The notes under the pieces: model-generated | The model's input: the letters and a program-made list of their open reading frames with translations, nothing else | The model's database searches: none | What the model was told of the DNA's origin: nothing | Made by a program: the position numbers and the translations under genes | Source of the DNA: Chrysogorgia sp. JL179-B06 | Taxonomy: Eukaryota; Cnidaria; Anthozoa; Scleralcyonacea; Chrysogorgiidae | Assembly (NCBI GenBank): GCA_035772405.1 | Contig: JAYKKM010000502.1 | Coordinates: 20,001-84,000, forward strand | Length of the DNA: 64,000 bases | Reading direction: 5' to 3' | Part shown: in pieces, positions 12,381-23,939 of the stretch | Layout: every line of letters begins with the position of its first letter | Numbering within the stretch: position 1 is the first letter of the stretch

Positions 12381-13181
12381 TCAAAATTTCTTGTCATCAT
12401 GTTCCCTTGTGTTTCTTTCCACTTTTTTCTTCCCGTGGTGTTGTTGTTTTTGGGGCTTTCTTATCTTTCTTTTTTCCCGGTTGTTTCGTACACTCGGCCG
12501 CCTGTAGCTCTTCGTCAGAGCTCTCCAGGTCTTCGAGAAGACTTCTCTTCTTTTTTGTGGATCTGCCTTGCCGTCATCGGTGACGACAATTGACTGCAGG
12601 AAGCTCTTTAAACCTCTCACATCTGGATTTGATTTGAAATGGTTTGTATTGGCGTCGCTGCACGTGAGCTTTGCAGCATAGGTTTCTGGATCACTTAGCA
12701 GATGCTTTGCAACCATAAATTGAATGGCAGTGCTAAACATTGCTCCTCCAACTTGAAACATTTCTGCCATTGAGTTGTTAAGCATTGACTCGTCGTCATA
12801 CAAACCTTTCAATAGGGTTTTTACATCTTTATCGGATGGCTTGTTCTCCGTTTGAGTATTCAAACGACCCAACGCCTTCATAAACGACGTTTGCTCTGTC
12901 ATACGCTCTTGGAAAAGCTCTTTGTTTACGAACAGCGAAGAGCAAGATTGCAGCAACTCCATATTGGCCGTGACTGTTGCCGCCATTTCGCTCAGCGCCA
13001 CACGTGGCCGGTTATACCATTCGCAGCAGCCACTGTTCAATCTGCGTGTCATTGTTAGGCTGTCGGGAGATTCTTTTGCCAGGCCATATGGCATAAGGAA
13101 ATTTGCAGGAAAATGGTTAAAGTAATTTATCCCCTTCGGGCGTTCGTCCTGGCTTTTCCCATGTTTTGTCTGTTTGTACAT
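12381..13181 (-). CDS. Intact accessory ORF of the Helitron-like element, unknown function
   Basis: Open frame of 266 codons from the ATG at 13181. The bases just before that ATG (TTTGTCAG) form a strong splice acceptor, so the true gene may have an upstream exon. The start contains PKGINYFNHFPANFLMPYGL; the middle is helical with no motif I recognise; the last 60 residues are very basic (RRPSVRNNREKRKIRKPQ), which would suit nucleic-acid binding or nuclear localisation. It lies downstream of, and on the same strand as, the Rep-helicase, and shares its CpG-rich codon use. It is the only reading frame in this block without a break. Confidence 0.6.
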   Translation of the reverse strand: MYKQTKHGKSQDERPKGINYFNHFPANFLMPYGLAKESPDSLTMTRRLNSGCCEWYNRPRVALSEMAATVTANMELLQSCSSLFVNKELFQERMTEQTSFMKALGRLNTQTENKPSDKDVKTLLKGLYDDESMLNNSMAEMFQVGGAMFSTAIQFMVAKHLLSDPETYAAKLTCSDANTNHFKSNPDVRGLKSFLQSIVVTDDGKADPQKRREVFSKTWRALTKSYRRPSVRNNREKRKIRKPQKQQHHGKKKVERNTREHDDKKF

Positions 13182-13613
13182 CTGACAAAGATATTTAAAA
13201 AGCAAGATTAGTTTAAAGGCAATCGGCAAGCTAGAAGCACATTTTAAATATGACAAGTTTATGGCAACGCGGCCAATTTGTTCGATTTCTGCACTTTAGG
13301 GTTGCTGGACCCATTGTATTTTCTGTATAATGAAACAATTATGCCATAACAAGTTGAAATATTAATAAACCTAAGACAAAGGACGTGTGCCCCTCAACAT
13401 GAATAATAGTTAGTTTGCTATCCCCTTTGAAGTTTCTCGCGTTTCCAGATCATGTATTTCCATTGACTAAAAGTCATTTTCAAAAGTCATTTTGAAAAGT
13501 TTTAAAAGTTTAAATTTTTTTTTTTCAAAAATTCATTTTTAAAGTATTGCCAAATGAACAAATTTCAATATATTATACAATAGCGGTTGCAACAGGGGTG
13601 AAGAATGTCGTTC

Positions 13614-16255
13614 TCAAAGGTGTTCCAAATATATATCGTCAAGCCGTTTTACGCGTGACAAAGCAACGTATGCAGTGCCAGCTGGTATATTAGGCACATC
13701 GAACCAGAGGGCGACTTTTGCCAACGTTTGACCCAGCGCTTTGCACATGGTATTCGCGTAAGCCATCCGTATTGATAATACGTCTTCACACGCCCTTCGC
13801 ATATCGTTGTAGCCGTTCGGCAATCTGACAAACACCGTATTGTTCTGTTCCATTTACTATGCTGTTTGCCTTGTCCCTATTTTGCGTAATGGTCACACGC
13901 ATCCCTCTGTAGATTGCAGTGGGCAGCATGTCGCAATCCATCTGCACGATCGCCACTGGCTGCGTATCTGCAAAAAGCGTTTCGCTTGCAAGCTCGTTTA
14001 TGGTGTTAGCTGCTTTGTTGGTAAATGTGAGCAGTGTGAGGTCTTTGTGTGTCTCCATTGCGTCGCGAATGCGCTCTGCCATGATATTGTTATCCTCACA
14101 GATGACGCGACCGCGTTAAATGTCGTCAAGTGCACTTTGAGTGGGAATCCAGTTACTGATGTGATCTAGAAACGCTAGATACTGCACATCCCCCACGCGG
14201 TGTTGTCCTGTCAAATTGTAGCGATAGCTATTGTTCGTAAATTTGGAATTGTTTAAAACGCTACCCACTGTGATTATCCCTCTCTCTGTCGAGCGAAACG
14301 GTTGTTGCTGACAGGCGTCGCCACACACAACCAACACGGGTCTGAACATTAATCTAGTTATCGTGGCCATGACATGATCGAAAATTATGCTCGAAATCAT
14401 GGAAACTTCGTCGATAACGATTAGATCGAAACGAGACAATGCCCAGTTCATTGTTGGTTGATTTTCCGTGTCCACGGGATAACGGAAGGCTGCATGCACC
14501 GTTTCGCATGTGACATCATCACCAAGTTGAGCCTTGAAAACAGCGGACAAAAATCCAGTTGGACTGGCGACAAGAATGTTAGTTTCGAGTGAAAGAAGAT
14601 GAGCGATGGTCGATTTTATTGCATGCGATTTCCCAGCTCCTGGTTTACCAGTTATCAAAAAATCTGTTTTGCAAGGAGAGAGCGCAAGAGAATGCGTAGC
14701 ATCCGTATCGTCAACGTCTTCCGAGTCGGATTCCGTGACGTCCGATTCGGCGTACGTTTCGGCGTACGTTTCGGAGTACGAATGACCTCTGTAATGTTCT
14801 GCACGTTTTCTCACCGCTTCCCTAATGTGCTTCTCCACCCGGTGTCCTTGCATCTGCAAGTAGCACATCAAACGTTCCTCGTTTTTCCACAATTCAGGAA
14901 AATGGTAAAGGCATGCGGCAAACCATTGCAGTGTCTGCGGTATGCTATCGTGTTGTGGATGCATGACGTCTTTAACGTTCGTGTGCGGTCGGTTAAGCAA
15001 CGCGTACTGGAAAAAATATTCCTTATTGAATATTGACAAAGTTTTCACCCCAAGTAGCGTTGTGCCCGATTTATAAGGCGCGCACGCGTTCGAAGCCATT
15101 CAATGATATTCTTCGTTTTGTGTGCCGTATCGCGTAGCCAGTATTTCCCTACGATTTTGTTGGTTGTAACGGAAACACTCGTGGGTGGGGTAAAGCGTTT
15201 TGTACGACTTGGCGTCCATGCCACCTTTTTCGCTGATAAAGAAAGCCACATTTCTGGTTCAGCAGGCTTACCAACAATCAGATGTCTGATGGCGGCTTGA
15301 CGGCCTTGCAGTTGATGCGAATATAAGCTGTCTATGCTAATTGCATCGTGCATCTTTGTGACATATGAAGTTACGTAGCGCAGAAGCATCGACTTGCCAT
15401 CGGTTGTTTGAAAGTCCATCGAACATCTCAGCGTTGGCGTTACCATGGCGATATACGCGCGCAAGTTCAATGCAAACTCCCTGGCCGGATGTTTAAGATG
15501 TAATGTCGTTTTACCTTCGTTGGTACGGAAGTACGATTCATGTTGCTGCAGATTTAAGGAACGCGCACGTTTGTTGGAGCGTTGCAGCTTGTGTACCAGG
15601 AAAGCAAGATCTTCGTTTGCATTTGGTATATCCGCTCGTATCAATCCATGTTGTATTTTCGTGATGTCACAAAGCCAAACAAGCAAGTGCAGGTGCACAG
15701 TGCCTCGCTCTTGAAATTCGAAGCGGTAAAAATATGTTTTAACGTTCGATGTAGACGCTATCCTGATGTTTCGACCAGCGATTGCTGTTACTGCCGCAAA
15801 GATAACCCCTTACTGTTTGTTCCAGTACGTGAGCAATATGTACCGTTTCAAACGCGGCAAGTTCCGTGGGACCCCTTCCTGTTTTTCCCTCGCTTGCTGC
15901 AACCACTTTGGAAACGGGAATGACCATTCGAAGGGGCTCAATGTAACAAACACGTCTGGCCAACCGAATTGATCAACAGCATCCAAAAGAAAACGGTGTT
16001 GCCATTGCCAGTAAGTTGGCGAGAACGTTTTAGTGTCCAATGCGCGAGCGGGTGAGCAATTCGAGAAACGAGTAAAATCTTCAATTAGAGAAACACAAAA
16101 GCCTCTCGTTCATGTAGTTCTCTTTCATTCCTGTCATAATTGTTCCTTACATAATCAGCTATTTTAGCATCCCGATTGGCGTCACTAAATAACAAATGGC
16201 TGCCCCTACCCCTCCAGTAACTTAATGCGTCTTCGTCACACCATGACTTAGACAT
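13614..16255 (-). pseudogene. Helitron-like Rep (HUH)-PIF1 helicase
   Basis: Rolling-circle transposon replicase read from an ATG at about 16255. Order on the minus strand: N-terminal region with GWPDVFVTLSPFEW (16000-15900); VHIAHVLEQTVRGY (about 15830); an HUH-type nuclease motif FQERGTVHLHLLVWL (about 15710-15670); a tyrosine motif RYVTSYVTKM (about 15380); then a PIF1-family helicase with Walker A GKPGAGKSHAI (about 14640), Walker B VIDEVSM (about 14410) and C-terminal YVALSRVKRLDDIYL (about 13640). The frame is broken several times: shifts near 15850, 15750, 15070 and 13840, and an in-frame TAA at 14116. All domains are present, so the copy is young or the breaks are partly assembly error. 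CpG is abundant, unlike the surroundings. Confidence 0.85.
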
Positions 16256-17500
16256 TTTTACCGTACTACAATATAATGCGAAAATCACACTTACTGTATT
16301 AGTGTTTCAGTCACTTGTTAAACGCTACCAGTACGTTTCAGGATATCTGAAATGAAACGATAACAGTGTACGTCTTAAAATCCAGTAATAAACACAGGCT
16401 TACTTTATTTGAAATGCCTTAACTGAATTTTAGTAGCCTTTAAAATGCTATCAAACCATACAAAACGTTTTAATGTCTAAGTATAACGTTTAACAAAGAT
16501 TTGCTTTCCAGAAAAACGAATGGTAAACAAGTACTCGTACTTAGATTTTACACCAAGCCTTAAATGACTTCTAGTAGCGTTTCTATTGCTAAAATTTTAA
16601 TAAACAATACAAAACCTTTAAATGTGCAAGCCTGATGGTTCACAAAGACAAGTTTTCCAGAAAAAGGAGCAGAAAACGAGTAGTCGTCGTCAGGTTTTAT
16701 ACAACACTGTTTTGAAAAAAACAGTGTTTAACTAGCAATATATTCGTGTTTTTCACAGCGAATAAACAATTGAAAAACTGAAAAACAACTGTAAGCAGCA
16801 CTCGTAAAGGTTACTTAAAGTCAACAAACCTCCACTTTGTACTAAAAAATTGCCTAAAGCAACTAACCGTTTGTCCAAATTCACGGGCAAGCTCGCACCA
16901 AGTATCGTAAGAAAACACGAACTTTTCCCCACCAGAAAATAGTCCAAATAACTCTTTACTACGACTACACTTGTTCAAAGACCAAGCAAATGCCACAGAA
17001 AACTCGAAATAAACGTTTAAACTCCACAAAAGCCTCGAAAACACTCTATACATCTACATCTACATTTATTTACTTGCAATATCTTGCGACATTAATGCAA
17101 GTTTCTATAACTCGCAAAGACAACACCAGAAGAAAGAGCGGGAAAAAAGGCGGCAAAAATGGAGCAAAATCAATCCCTTCCCCCCCTGCTAGGGCATGTC
17201 ACCAAATGTTATTTAAACTACCCGGTAATTACGGGGATTAACAAAGGAATGAAGGAAAGTAACTTTGAAAATAAAAATGTTTTTAAAAGCGCATGTTTTT
17301 ACCGTTATTTTGAAAAATAGTTCCCCGGCCTAGTCGAAAACTCCCTTATGGCCCTGTTGGGAAATTTTGTTAAAATTTCTGGAAATCACGGGGTTGATAA
17401 AAGAATAAAGGAAAATAACTGAGAAATTAAAAATATTTAAAAAAGCCCCCATTAGTTTACCAGAAAAGTTTTTTCTGAATATTATTGATATATTTTTTAT
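16256..17500. other. AT-rich DNA upstream of the Helitron-like genes
   Basis: No gene was recognised. A minus-strand frame at 16811-17053 looks protein-like in composition but matches nothing I know. The 5' terminus of the Helitron-like element (expected TC next to an A) should lie here; I cannot place it. Confidence 0.4.
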
Positions 17501-17510
17501 TTGATTTTAG

Positions 17511-18269
17511 ATGGAAACTCAACTTGTTGGTGGTGGTCGAAAAAGAACCGATTATTTTACAACCCTCCCAATTTTGAAAAATTTTTTTTTATGAAAAACA
17601 AATGTGGAAGAAGAAAAAAAGAAAAATCCAAAATTTCTTTCATATATATTTTAAAAGTTGTCACGTATTTTCAATACGTAAAAAATGCTCAGATTGGATT
17701 TATCTTTTGGATGTTTGGTCTTTTGAATTACTATCATGGTGACATTATTGGATGTTTACAGATTAAAAACGATGTGTTTGCCAAATTTTATCCAGGGATT
17801 TGTTTGTTACGCTTAAAAGATCCAGAAATTAAAGATACGAAACTTTATAAATGTTGGACAGTTCGAGCAGGAGCATCCAAATACATTGTTCCATATATTG
17901 ACAGTCATGAAAAATGTTTTACATAGATATTCAGATCCACATGAGTTAATTTTATCAAAGAACCCTAAATTACTATCTTCATTATTTAGTTTAGATAACG
18001 TCTTCTTAGATAGTTTATATATAAGCGTAACAAGACCCCATTATTTTCATATTGATAATTATCATTTTATGTCCCCTATTGTTTCACCAACCCAGGAAAA
18101 GGAACGTTTACCGATACCATTTGGGATGGGAAGAGATTTGTTATATCAGATGATTTATAAAATAGGTAAAGATGATGAGTACCCTATTTTAGTTGAGCTT
18201 GCTCTTTATTTATTAACTGTAGCTCCTTTTTTTATTAGCATGTCTCACATGACGAAAAGCCAGATTTAA
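17511..18269 (+). pseudogene. Unrecognised gene in two overlapping frames
   Basis: Two plus-strand frames (to 17926, and 17886-18269) join with a one-base shift close to 17910-17920. Together they give about 245 residues of plausible, AT-rich coding sequence, for example GDIIGCLQIKNDVFAKFYPG, CWTVRAGASKYIVPYID, then RPHYFHIDNYHFMSPI. The start follows a T-rich stretch ending in TTTTAG, so an upstream exon is possible. The C-terminus is hydrophobic (ALYLLTVAPFF). I do not recognise the family. The even spread of aromatic and charged residues argues against chance, but it is not proof. Confidence 0.4.
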
Positions 18270-19384
18270 ACTGACTTAGTCGGCTTAAAGGCTGCTTAAA
18301 CATGGATTTAAGAAAGTATAAGTTTAAGTAAATTTAATCTAGGTTTAAGTGTTGCTTAAAGGTAGCTTAAGGTAGCAAGATCCCTCTGAATACATTTTTA
18401 ATACCATACAATATAACAATTAACCCTTACAACCATTTGATAGAACATATGACAAATAATATTTCCACACAAAAAGTTTGCATAAATTATGCTAATTAGC
18501 TGACGAAATGGCCGCCGATTGGTCAAAATCGAGATATACTTCAAACAAGATTTCTCAGGCAGTTTTAGAGATAACGTACTGAAAGTTTCTGAGTTTATAG
18601 CTTATATACTAAGGCATATTCTGGTGGTAGCATTTACAATATAAACTTTCAGGTTGATCTTCAATTTGTTCTTCAATTACTTCGAAATATTTATATGCCA
18701 AATTAGGTATTTTAAGTAGGTCCTAAATCAGTTACAAATAGAATGGGGATGTTTTAATAGATAAACCAGCTGTCCCAGGCTTTACCCATATTTCCCCCCT
18801 GTCATCTAAGAGTTACAACAATTTGATGTCAAAGTTCTCTATTAGCTTCTTAACAAACTAAACACAAACAAAATGTTTATTTTAAAAATAATTTAATAAT
18901 CATCGTAATTAGCTTAAATATAGATAAATATACAATGAATATAAACATAGTCATAAACATACAATATATATCATGAAATACATTTAGTCAATTTGTTGGC
19001 GGACTGCCCAAACAGGTCATTCTGGAGGAAGCCGACTTGATGATTCTTTGCTATTAAACCTTGGCAAAGTCATTGCCTTTGCCTGTGGACTTAAATATTT
19101 GTGGTGGTTTTTGTCCAACAGCCTCTTTAACTTGGTCAACTTTGTTCTTTCCCACAATAGCTCTCGTACAATAAACCCAGTCTTCCTCCTTTCTGTCTCT
19201 CCATTTTCTCTTGTCGCCAAAATTTCACCAATCATATCAACTTATTTTTCCTCAATGCTTGGCTTTAAACAGCTAAATGCTGCCACATACTCCTTTCAAG
19301 TTTCTATAATAATTAATAACAATAATTTTGTCTTTGACAATTATTAAGAGTATTTAAAACCATACAGGATCTTTGAACAATTGA
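18270..19384. other. AT-rich DNA without a recognised gene
   Basis: A stretch at 18270-18380 repeats short GCTTAAA/TTTAAG motifs. A 72-residue minus-strand frame at 19017-19235 has no domain I can name. Nothing else was seen. Confidence 0.4.
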
Positions 19385-19500
19385 AATGTTATATAATATG
19401 ATAATTGTGGAAACACCAGATTTTAATTTATTGCCAAGCTTTCGACCTGTTGACTCTGGCGTTGATCAGACAATCTGCCAATATCCACAATTATCTTATT
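19385..19500 (-). mobile_element. Penelope-type tail with degenerate hammerhead-like motif
   Basis: On the minus strand, CTGATCA..AGAGTCAACAGGT..CGAAAGCTT occurs at 19467-19430, followed by GGCAATAAATTAAAATCTGG. The pair CTGAnnA plus GAAA at hammerhead spacing, next to this kind of AT-rich tail, resembles the hammerhead ribozymes of Penelope-like elements. The first box carries a G-to-C change (CTGATCA), so activity is doubtful. Confidence 0.4.
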
Positions 19501-19724
19501 ATCACACGAATTGGAATTTTTCTGGACTGTCGATTTATTCCGGACTGCAAGTATTTTAAGATAAATATGTTTAAAACAATCATAATAAATACTTTAAGTC
19601 CGTTTCCGGAACATTTTGGGTAGTTTAAACACATATGTCCAAAGCACTGTCAATCCTCGCACACTAAGCAGGCCTTCTGATGTTGTGCGCTAAAAAATTG
19701 GAAATTGTGCGGGAAAAAGGCTCA

Positions 19725-20346
19725 ATTATGCGGAGTATCAATGGAGTATTCATGAACAATCTTTACAACAGCTTGAGAAACAGTTCTGTTGTTTGTTACA
19801 GTAAGAAAATGAGTGTCCAGTAAGTAAGCAAGTAAATCAACAGTGTTCTCTTCATCAAAATCCAATAACACGGCTAATATATCAAACACATACTATCCTT
19901 CATCATCACTGAGCTCATATCAACAATAAGTGCCACTCGCTTATCTTTGAATTTCTCTTTGAGTTCAGCTTTTGTACCTTCATAAACATCAAAGACATAG
20001 GGATCACCCCTCCACCACACGAGTGCGTAGGAATTTCCTCATCATGACATCGGATTTGTGCAAGGGAATATTGCCCGCCACACAAACTGTGTGACTGTGT
20101 TGACAGTATGGCAACTTTTTCAACTTGGCAGGATGTTTTGCAATTCAATGATGTTTTGAGTGTTTTTGTCTCGTACCATCTTGCTTCTCTAGCAGTTTCT
20201 TGTGTGACACAGCCTCGAGGTGTTTATCCATAACGGATTTTCGTATATGATCCACAACAATGTTACATGTAGAGCAAAACATAAGGCCACCATCAACATG
20301 AAACGTACCTTTCGGATATTTTCTGGACCGATCATTTCCATCAACA
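19725..20346 (-). pseudogene. hAT-like (CGGBP1-type) transposase relic
   Basis: The minus strand begins with a CGGBP1/BED-like zinc-finger segment, MFCSTCNIVVDH..DKHLEAVSHKK (20270-20180). After a gap comes NIPLHKSDVMMRKFL (20070-20020), a well-conserved stretch in hAT-related proteins of animals, then VFDVYEGTKAELKEKFK and VALIVDMSS (about 19990-19920) and TVTNNRTVSQAVVKIVH (about 19810-19750). Several frame changes and one in-frame stop separate the pieces. The catalytic core and dimerisation region beyond this are missing. No ends or target duplication were found. Confidence 0.6.
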
Positions 20347-22465
20347 TTTACAGCACGATGATTATTAAAGGGAGGTTTTACTGGGCCTTTTCGAACTGTT
20401 TTGTAACAGTATACTGGTGTTACATTTGGCCATTTGCATTACAAAGGCAAGCACATTTTAACAAAGAGGAAGGAAACTTTGCCTGTCTGCCAATAGCAAG
20501 ATGCCTAACTTGCGTTCATATATATCTAACAATAGGAAATCCTTTAGAATAACTAGTGCCAGGCCCCAAACTGTTCAATCGCAATTCACGAAGCCAGTGT
20601 TGAATTTTGGTTGTTATTATTCACGGTACATTACAAAAAAATGTTTAAAAATAAGACAAGCTCTATCACAAAAACTATTATTTTTCATTTTGTGCGATTT
20701 TTACTGTAATATGCGATCGGTGCGATTTGATATTTCCACTGGCTCACTAACCGAGACAGTAATTTGCCCTGATATTACATGAGGTGAGCTTGTCAGGCTG
20801 ACTCACGAGCATGCCATTCACCAACTGTTAGTTGGTCTGCACAGCCAGATACACCCATTCAAACTGATTTTTGGCCTTGATTACATGGAAGCAAGCTGCC
20901 TCAGTATCTGAGTTTGCTAACTAACCATGATAGTAATTTGTCAATTGTCCAATACTAAATGAGGTGAAGATGTTGTAATTATAAATGCACTAAAATTATA
21001 AATATGTTTACAGCATCAGTGTAAACAGAAAGCATGTGCACGTGGGCTAGCTTGGTGAGCCAGCTTGGATACCCAGCCAACTCCCCTCCATGTATTAAAT
21101 CAAGGTGGTTTGTTATTTGATGTGCAGTTTGCCAATGTTAACAGTTTGGAAAATTTAACCACCTGTGCACTGACAGAACTGTATCTGATTACTTAGAACC
21201 AGATATTTGCATGAGATGTTCTTCCAATAGGCGAGATCTCGCTATTGCACGACTTCCCGATATCCAGCTTAATGGCCCTCCTAGGAGGGTTGGTAAAGAG
21301 TGAAAGTTTGATTCTTGTTTACGCATGCAGATAAATTATGAAAGAGTTTGTTTGTTTTGAATTTTGGCGCTAAAACACACGCTATAGTCAGGCTAGATAA
21401 TGCAGGCTGACCCCCTTAGCTGACCCCTAAAAAATCATGTGATAATTAACACATGGTAATGTGACAAATTTACAATTGCATTTTTCTGTGCGAGGTTCTG
21501 TGCAGTTACGTTTATTTATTCAGGAATTACGTGGAATGATATTGTACTGAAATGGAATATATGTGGCCTGAGTGAACTCGATGTACAGGCAAAATTAATC
21601 AAAGAGTAAAGGAGGACTGCACAAGAAAAGGCAAGATTGAATTTAAACCGTTGTTTGGCTTGTATCCTTCAAACGTCAAACTTCACATAAGCTATACTTA
21701 TAAATGCAAATGAGGGTAGTCTTATATTTATCTCATTTAATTGAATTTGATTCGTGTTTGAACACACTTATCAATTTATTGATGCATTTTATGTATCACC
21801 GATTCCAAGTTCGCAACGTTGGCAAAGCCAGCGAAGCGGAATACTTGACAAAAGGCAGTAGGGGCAGCATGCATGTTATTTGCTCAGTTTGCATTACTAA
21901 TAATCCTTTAACCGGATACGGATTTTAAAATAACAATATCATATTAAGTTATAATGGCATATAGTGGATGAGGCCGGACAAACCATAGAAGCCTGCTGGT
22001 GATAATTTTGTGATATTAACTCAATATCTGTGTACCTTTTCTTTCAAATCTTGGGAAAGAACAGCGACTTCTTGGGTGAAGTTTGATATAAATCCCGAAA
22101 TGACGTCACATAGACTATCGTTAGTAAAATTCGAAATTAAAATCGGATGTTATTTCTAAAATAAAGCATTATCGTAAGAGTTAGGGTTAGTATTAGGTGT
22201 AGGGTTGGGGTTAGGACTGTTTTAAATTTGAGATATTTATATGAAACGTCAGCAGACTTCTTGCTCGATGTCCGTTGTAAAAATGAGAGAAGTAATTGTC
22301 TTGTCTGTAGAACATTTCTTTCTACATAGGGCTTCTCTGGCCTTGCTGTCCTGATATTTTTCAACCGATACTCAATGAACCCATGTCCATTGCCATAAAA
22401 ATGCTCCTAAATTAGAGATATGATTAATATAGTCAGCATGTTAAATTCTGGTTCTACAAGTAAAA
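20347..22465. other. Non-coding stretch
   Basis: About 2.1 kb with no supported gene. Around 22175-22215 the sequence has several GGGTTAG-like words (GTTAGGGTT, TAGGGTTGGGGTTAGG), a short degenerate telomere-like patch. Confidence 0.45.
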
Positions 22466-22525
22466 GTTAGATCCCGAGAAGGAGGGCTTTATATAGCATA
22501 AAGCCAGACTTTCGAGGGATCTAAC
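22466..22525. repeat. 60-bp fold-back with nested stems
   Basis: The outer arms GTTAGATCCC and GGGATCTAAC are perfectly complementary. An inner stem GGCTTTAT/ATAAAGCC closes around ATAGC. Too short for an autonomous element; it could be a very short inverted-repeat element or a structured RNA. Confidence 0.65.
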
Positions 22526-23599
22526 TGATTTAGTTTAAGATCGAGGAGATTTTCCAACAAAGTTTTGTCCATTTTATCTACCTTGGACAAAGATTTCCCT
22601 AGTTTTTCCTTCATTTCATATCTAATTAGTATTCACAGTCTTTATACGATATACTTCCAGCAGTACATCAAAGAAAACCGACTCGATATGTTTGGGACAG
22701 GAGTGTTATCCCTGTTTGAAGGATACATGCTGGCAATATTATATCTTTTGCCAATATTGTTTTTTGTTCTGATTTTGGGTATCTGTGCAAAAAGAAAAAA
22801 TCTATCAAATGAATGTGAATTTTATTGTATTTTATACAGTATTACCGACTATACCAAAACCTTTGTTAAATACTGTACTTACAGACCACATTTTCCACTA
22901 AGTGTGCAACAGATATTTTTTTCAATGCACATCTTATCAATCAATGTTGGCTTGACAGGATGCCACCCCTATCCAGGTGTTCATCAATTTTCAGGCCCTC
23001 TGGATGATGTATCATTGCTTCTTTTACATTCAAGTTTTACAAACATAATAATATGAACATATTGAGTAGATTATCCAGCTGGTATTGTTGATTGAATTTA
23101 TTTACTGTAAAACTGGTTTACAATAATACTAAATAGAAACATACACTTTTAGCATTGGTGTGAATAGTTCAAATTTTCTTTTCCCATTTTGTTCTATACC
23201 ACTTGTGGCATTAGTATCGGTTTTATGTGTCTCAAACTGTTCCTACAACAATAAGATGAAGCATAACAATAAGATGAAGTGTGTATTTTACAGGCAACCG
23301 TGCTCGTTCAATTGTCATGCTTCTGGTGTTCCATATACAATTGAGAATTCTCCTCGTTCGACCTGCATTCGTTCTTCCTCGCTTCCCACGCTGCTTAAAC
23401 TAACGGCACTGATTCCCATACTGTTCAGAAATCTGACTTGGTCTGCGATGAGGTTGACAACGGTGATACAACAACAACGTGTCCTGGGCATCCTGGCTGA
23501 CATGGCATGTCCAACATGGCATCGAAGACAAACGGTAACGCTTGATAAATAATACATCTACGCTTCCAGGGAAAGCACGGGTAGCGCGTGCTGTTAGCG
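22526..23599. other. Non-coding stretch
   Basis: A 163-residue plus-strand frame at 22565-23056 has a hydrophobic segment and several Tyr/Phe-rich runs, but no conserved motif and AT-driven composition. I do not count it as a gene. Confidence 0.4.
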
Positions 23600-23890
23600 C
23601 GCTGCTTCTCACCGCTGAGTTCTGAAGTTAAGCCCGATCGGACGAGGTTAGTACTTGGATGGGTGATAACCTCGTTTCGATTCCTGAGCTTCATGAGATT
23701 TATGTGAGTAGAGTTATTGATTCTCTCCCGTGCTTCGAGGGTTTTTCTCCGGGTACTCCGGTTTCCCTCCCTCCCACACTTTAGCTGTGCTCCGAGGTCA
23801 TCATGGGTCGTATGGTGGCAGCCTGTGGCGCCTTTACTAAACCTTCGACTCGGCCGCGTTCAGCTGCGTCCGTCGTGTAGTTCGTAGGAT
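23600..23890 (+). mobile_element. 5S-rRNA-derived SINE
   Basis: Positions 23618-23685 match the 3' two thirds of 5S rRNA, including box A-like GAAGTTAAGC and the box C region GGTTAGTACTTGGATGGGTG, the internal RNA polymerase III promoter. The 5' third of 5S and the terminal stem are not present. The sequence then runs on into an unrelated tail with the GC-rich block TTTTTCTCCGGGTACTCCGG (23740-23760). A 5S-like head on such a tail is the structure of a SINE3-type element. A 5S gene would need the missing 5' portion and a T-run terminator. Confidence 0.75.
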
Positions 23891-23939
23891 GATTAGCCTT
23901 TTTCCATGTACAAAATTGTTAATTGCGTCCTTCTGGCGG

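Noticed and set aside
14599..15036. Plus-strand 145-residue frame with RFGVRFGVRFGVR
   Set aside because: Antisense to the acidic linker of the PIF1 helicase gene, where a short DNA repeat (CGGCGTACGTTT) makes the pattern.
22565..23056. 163-residue plus-strand frame with a membrane-like segment
   Set aside because: AT-driven composition, no motif, no splice or homology support.
23618..23685. A functional 5S rRNA gene
   Set aside because: The 5' third and the closing stem are absent and the sequence runs into a SINE-like tail; a derived SINE explains it better.
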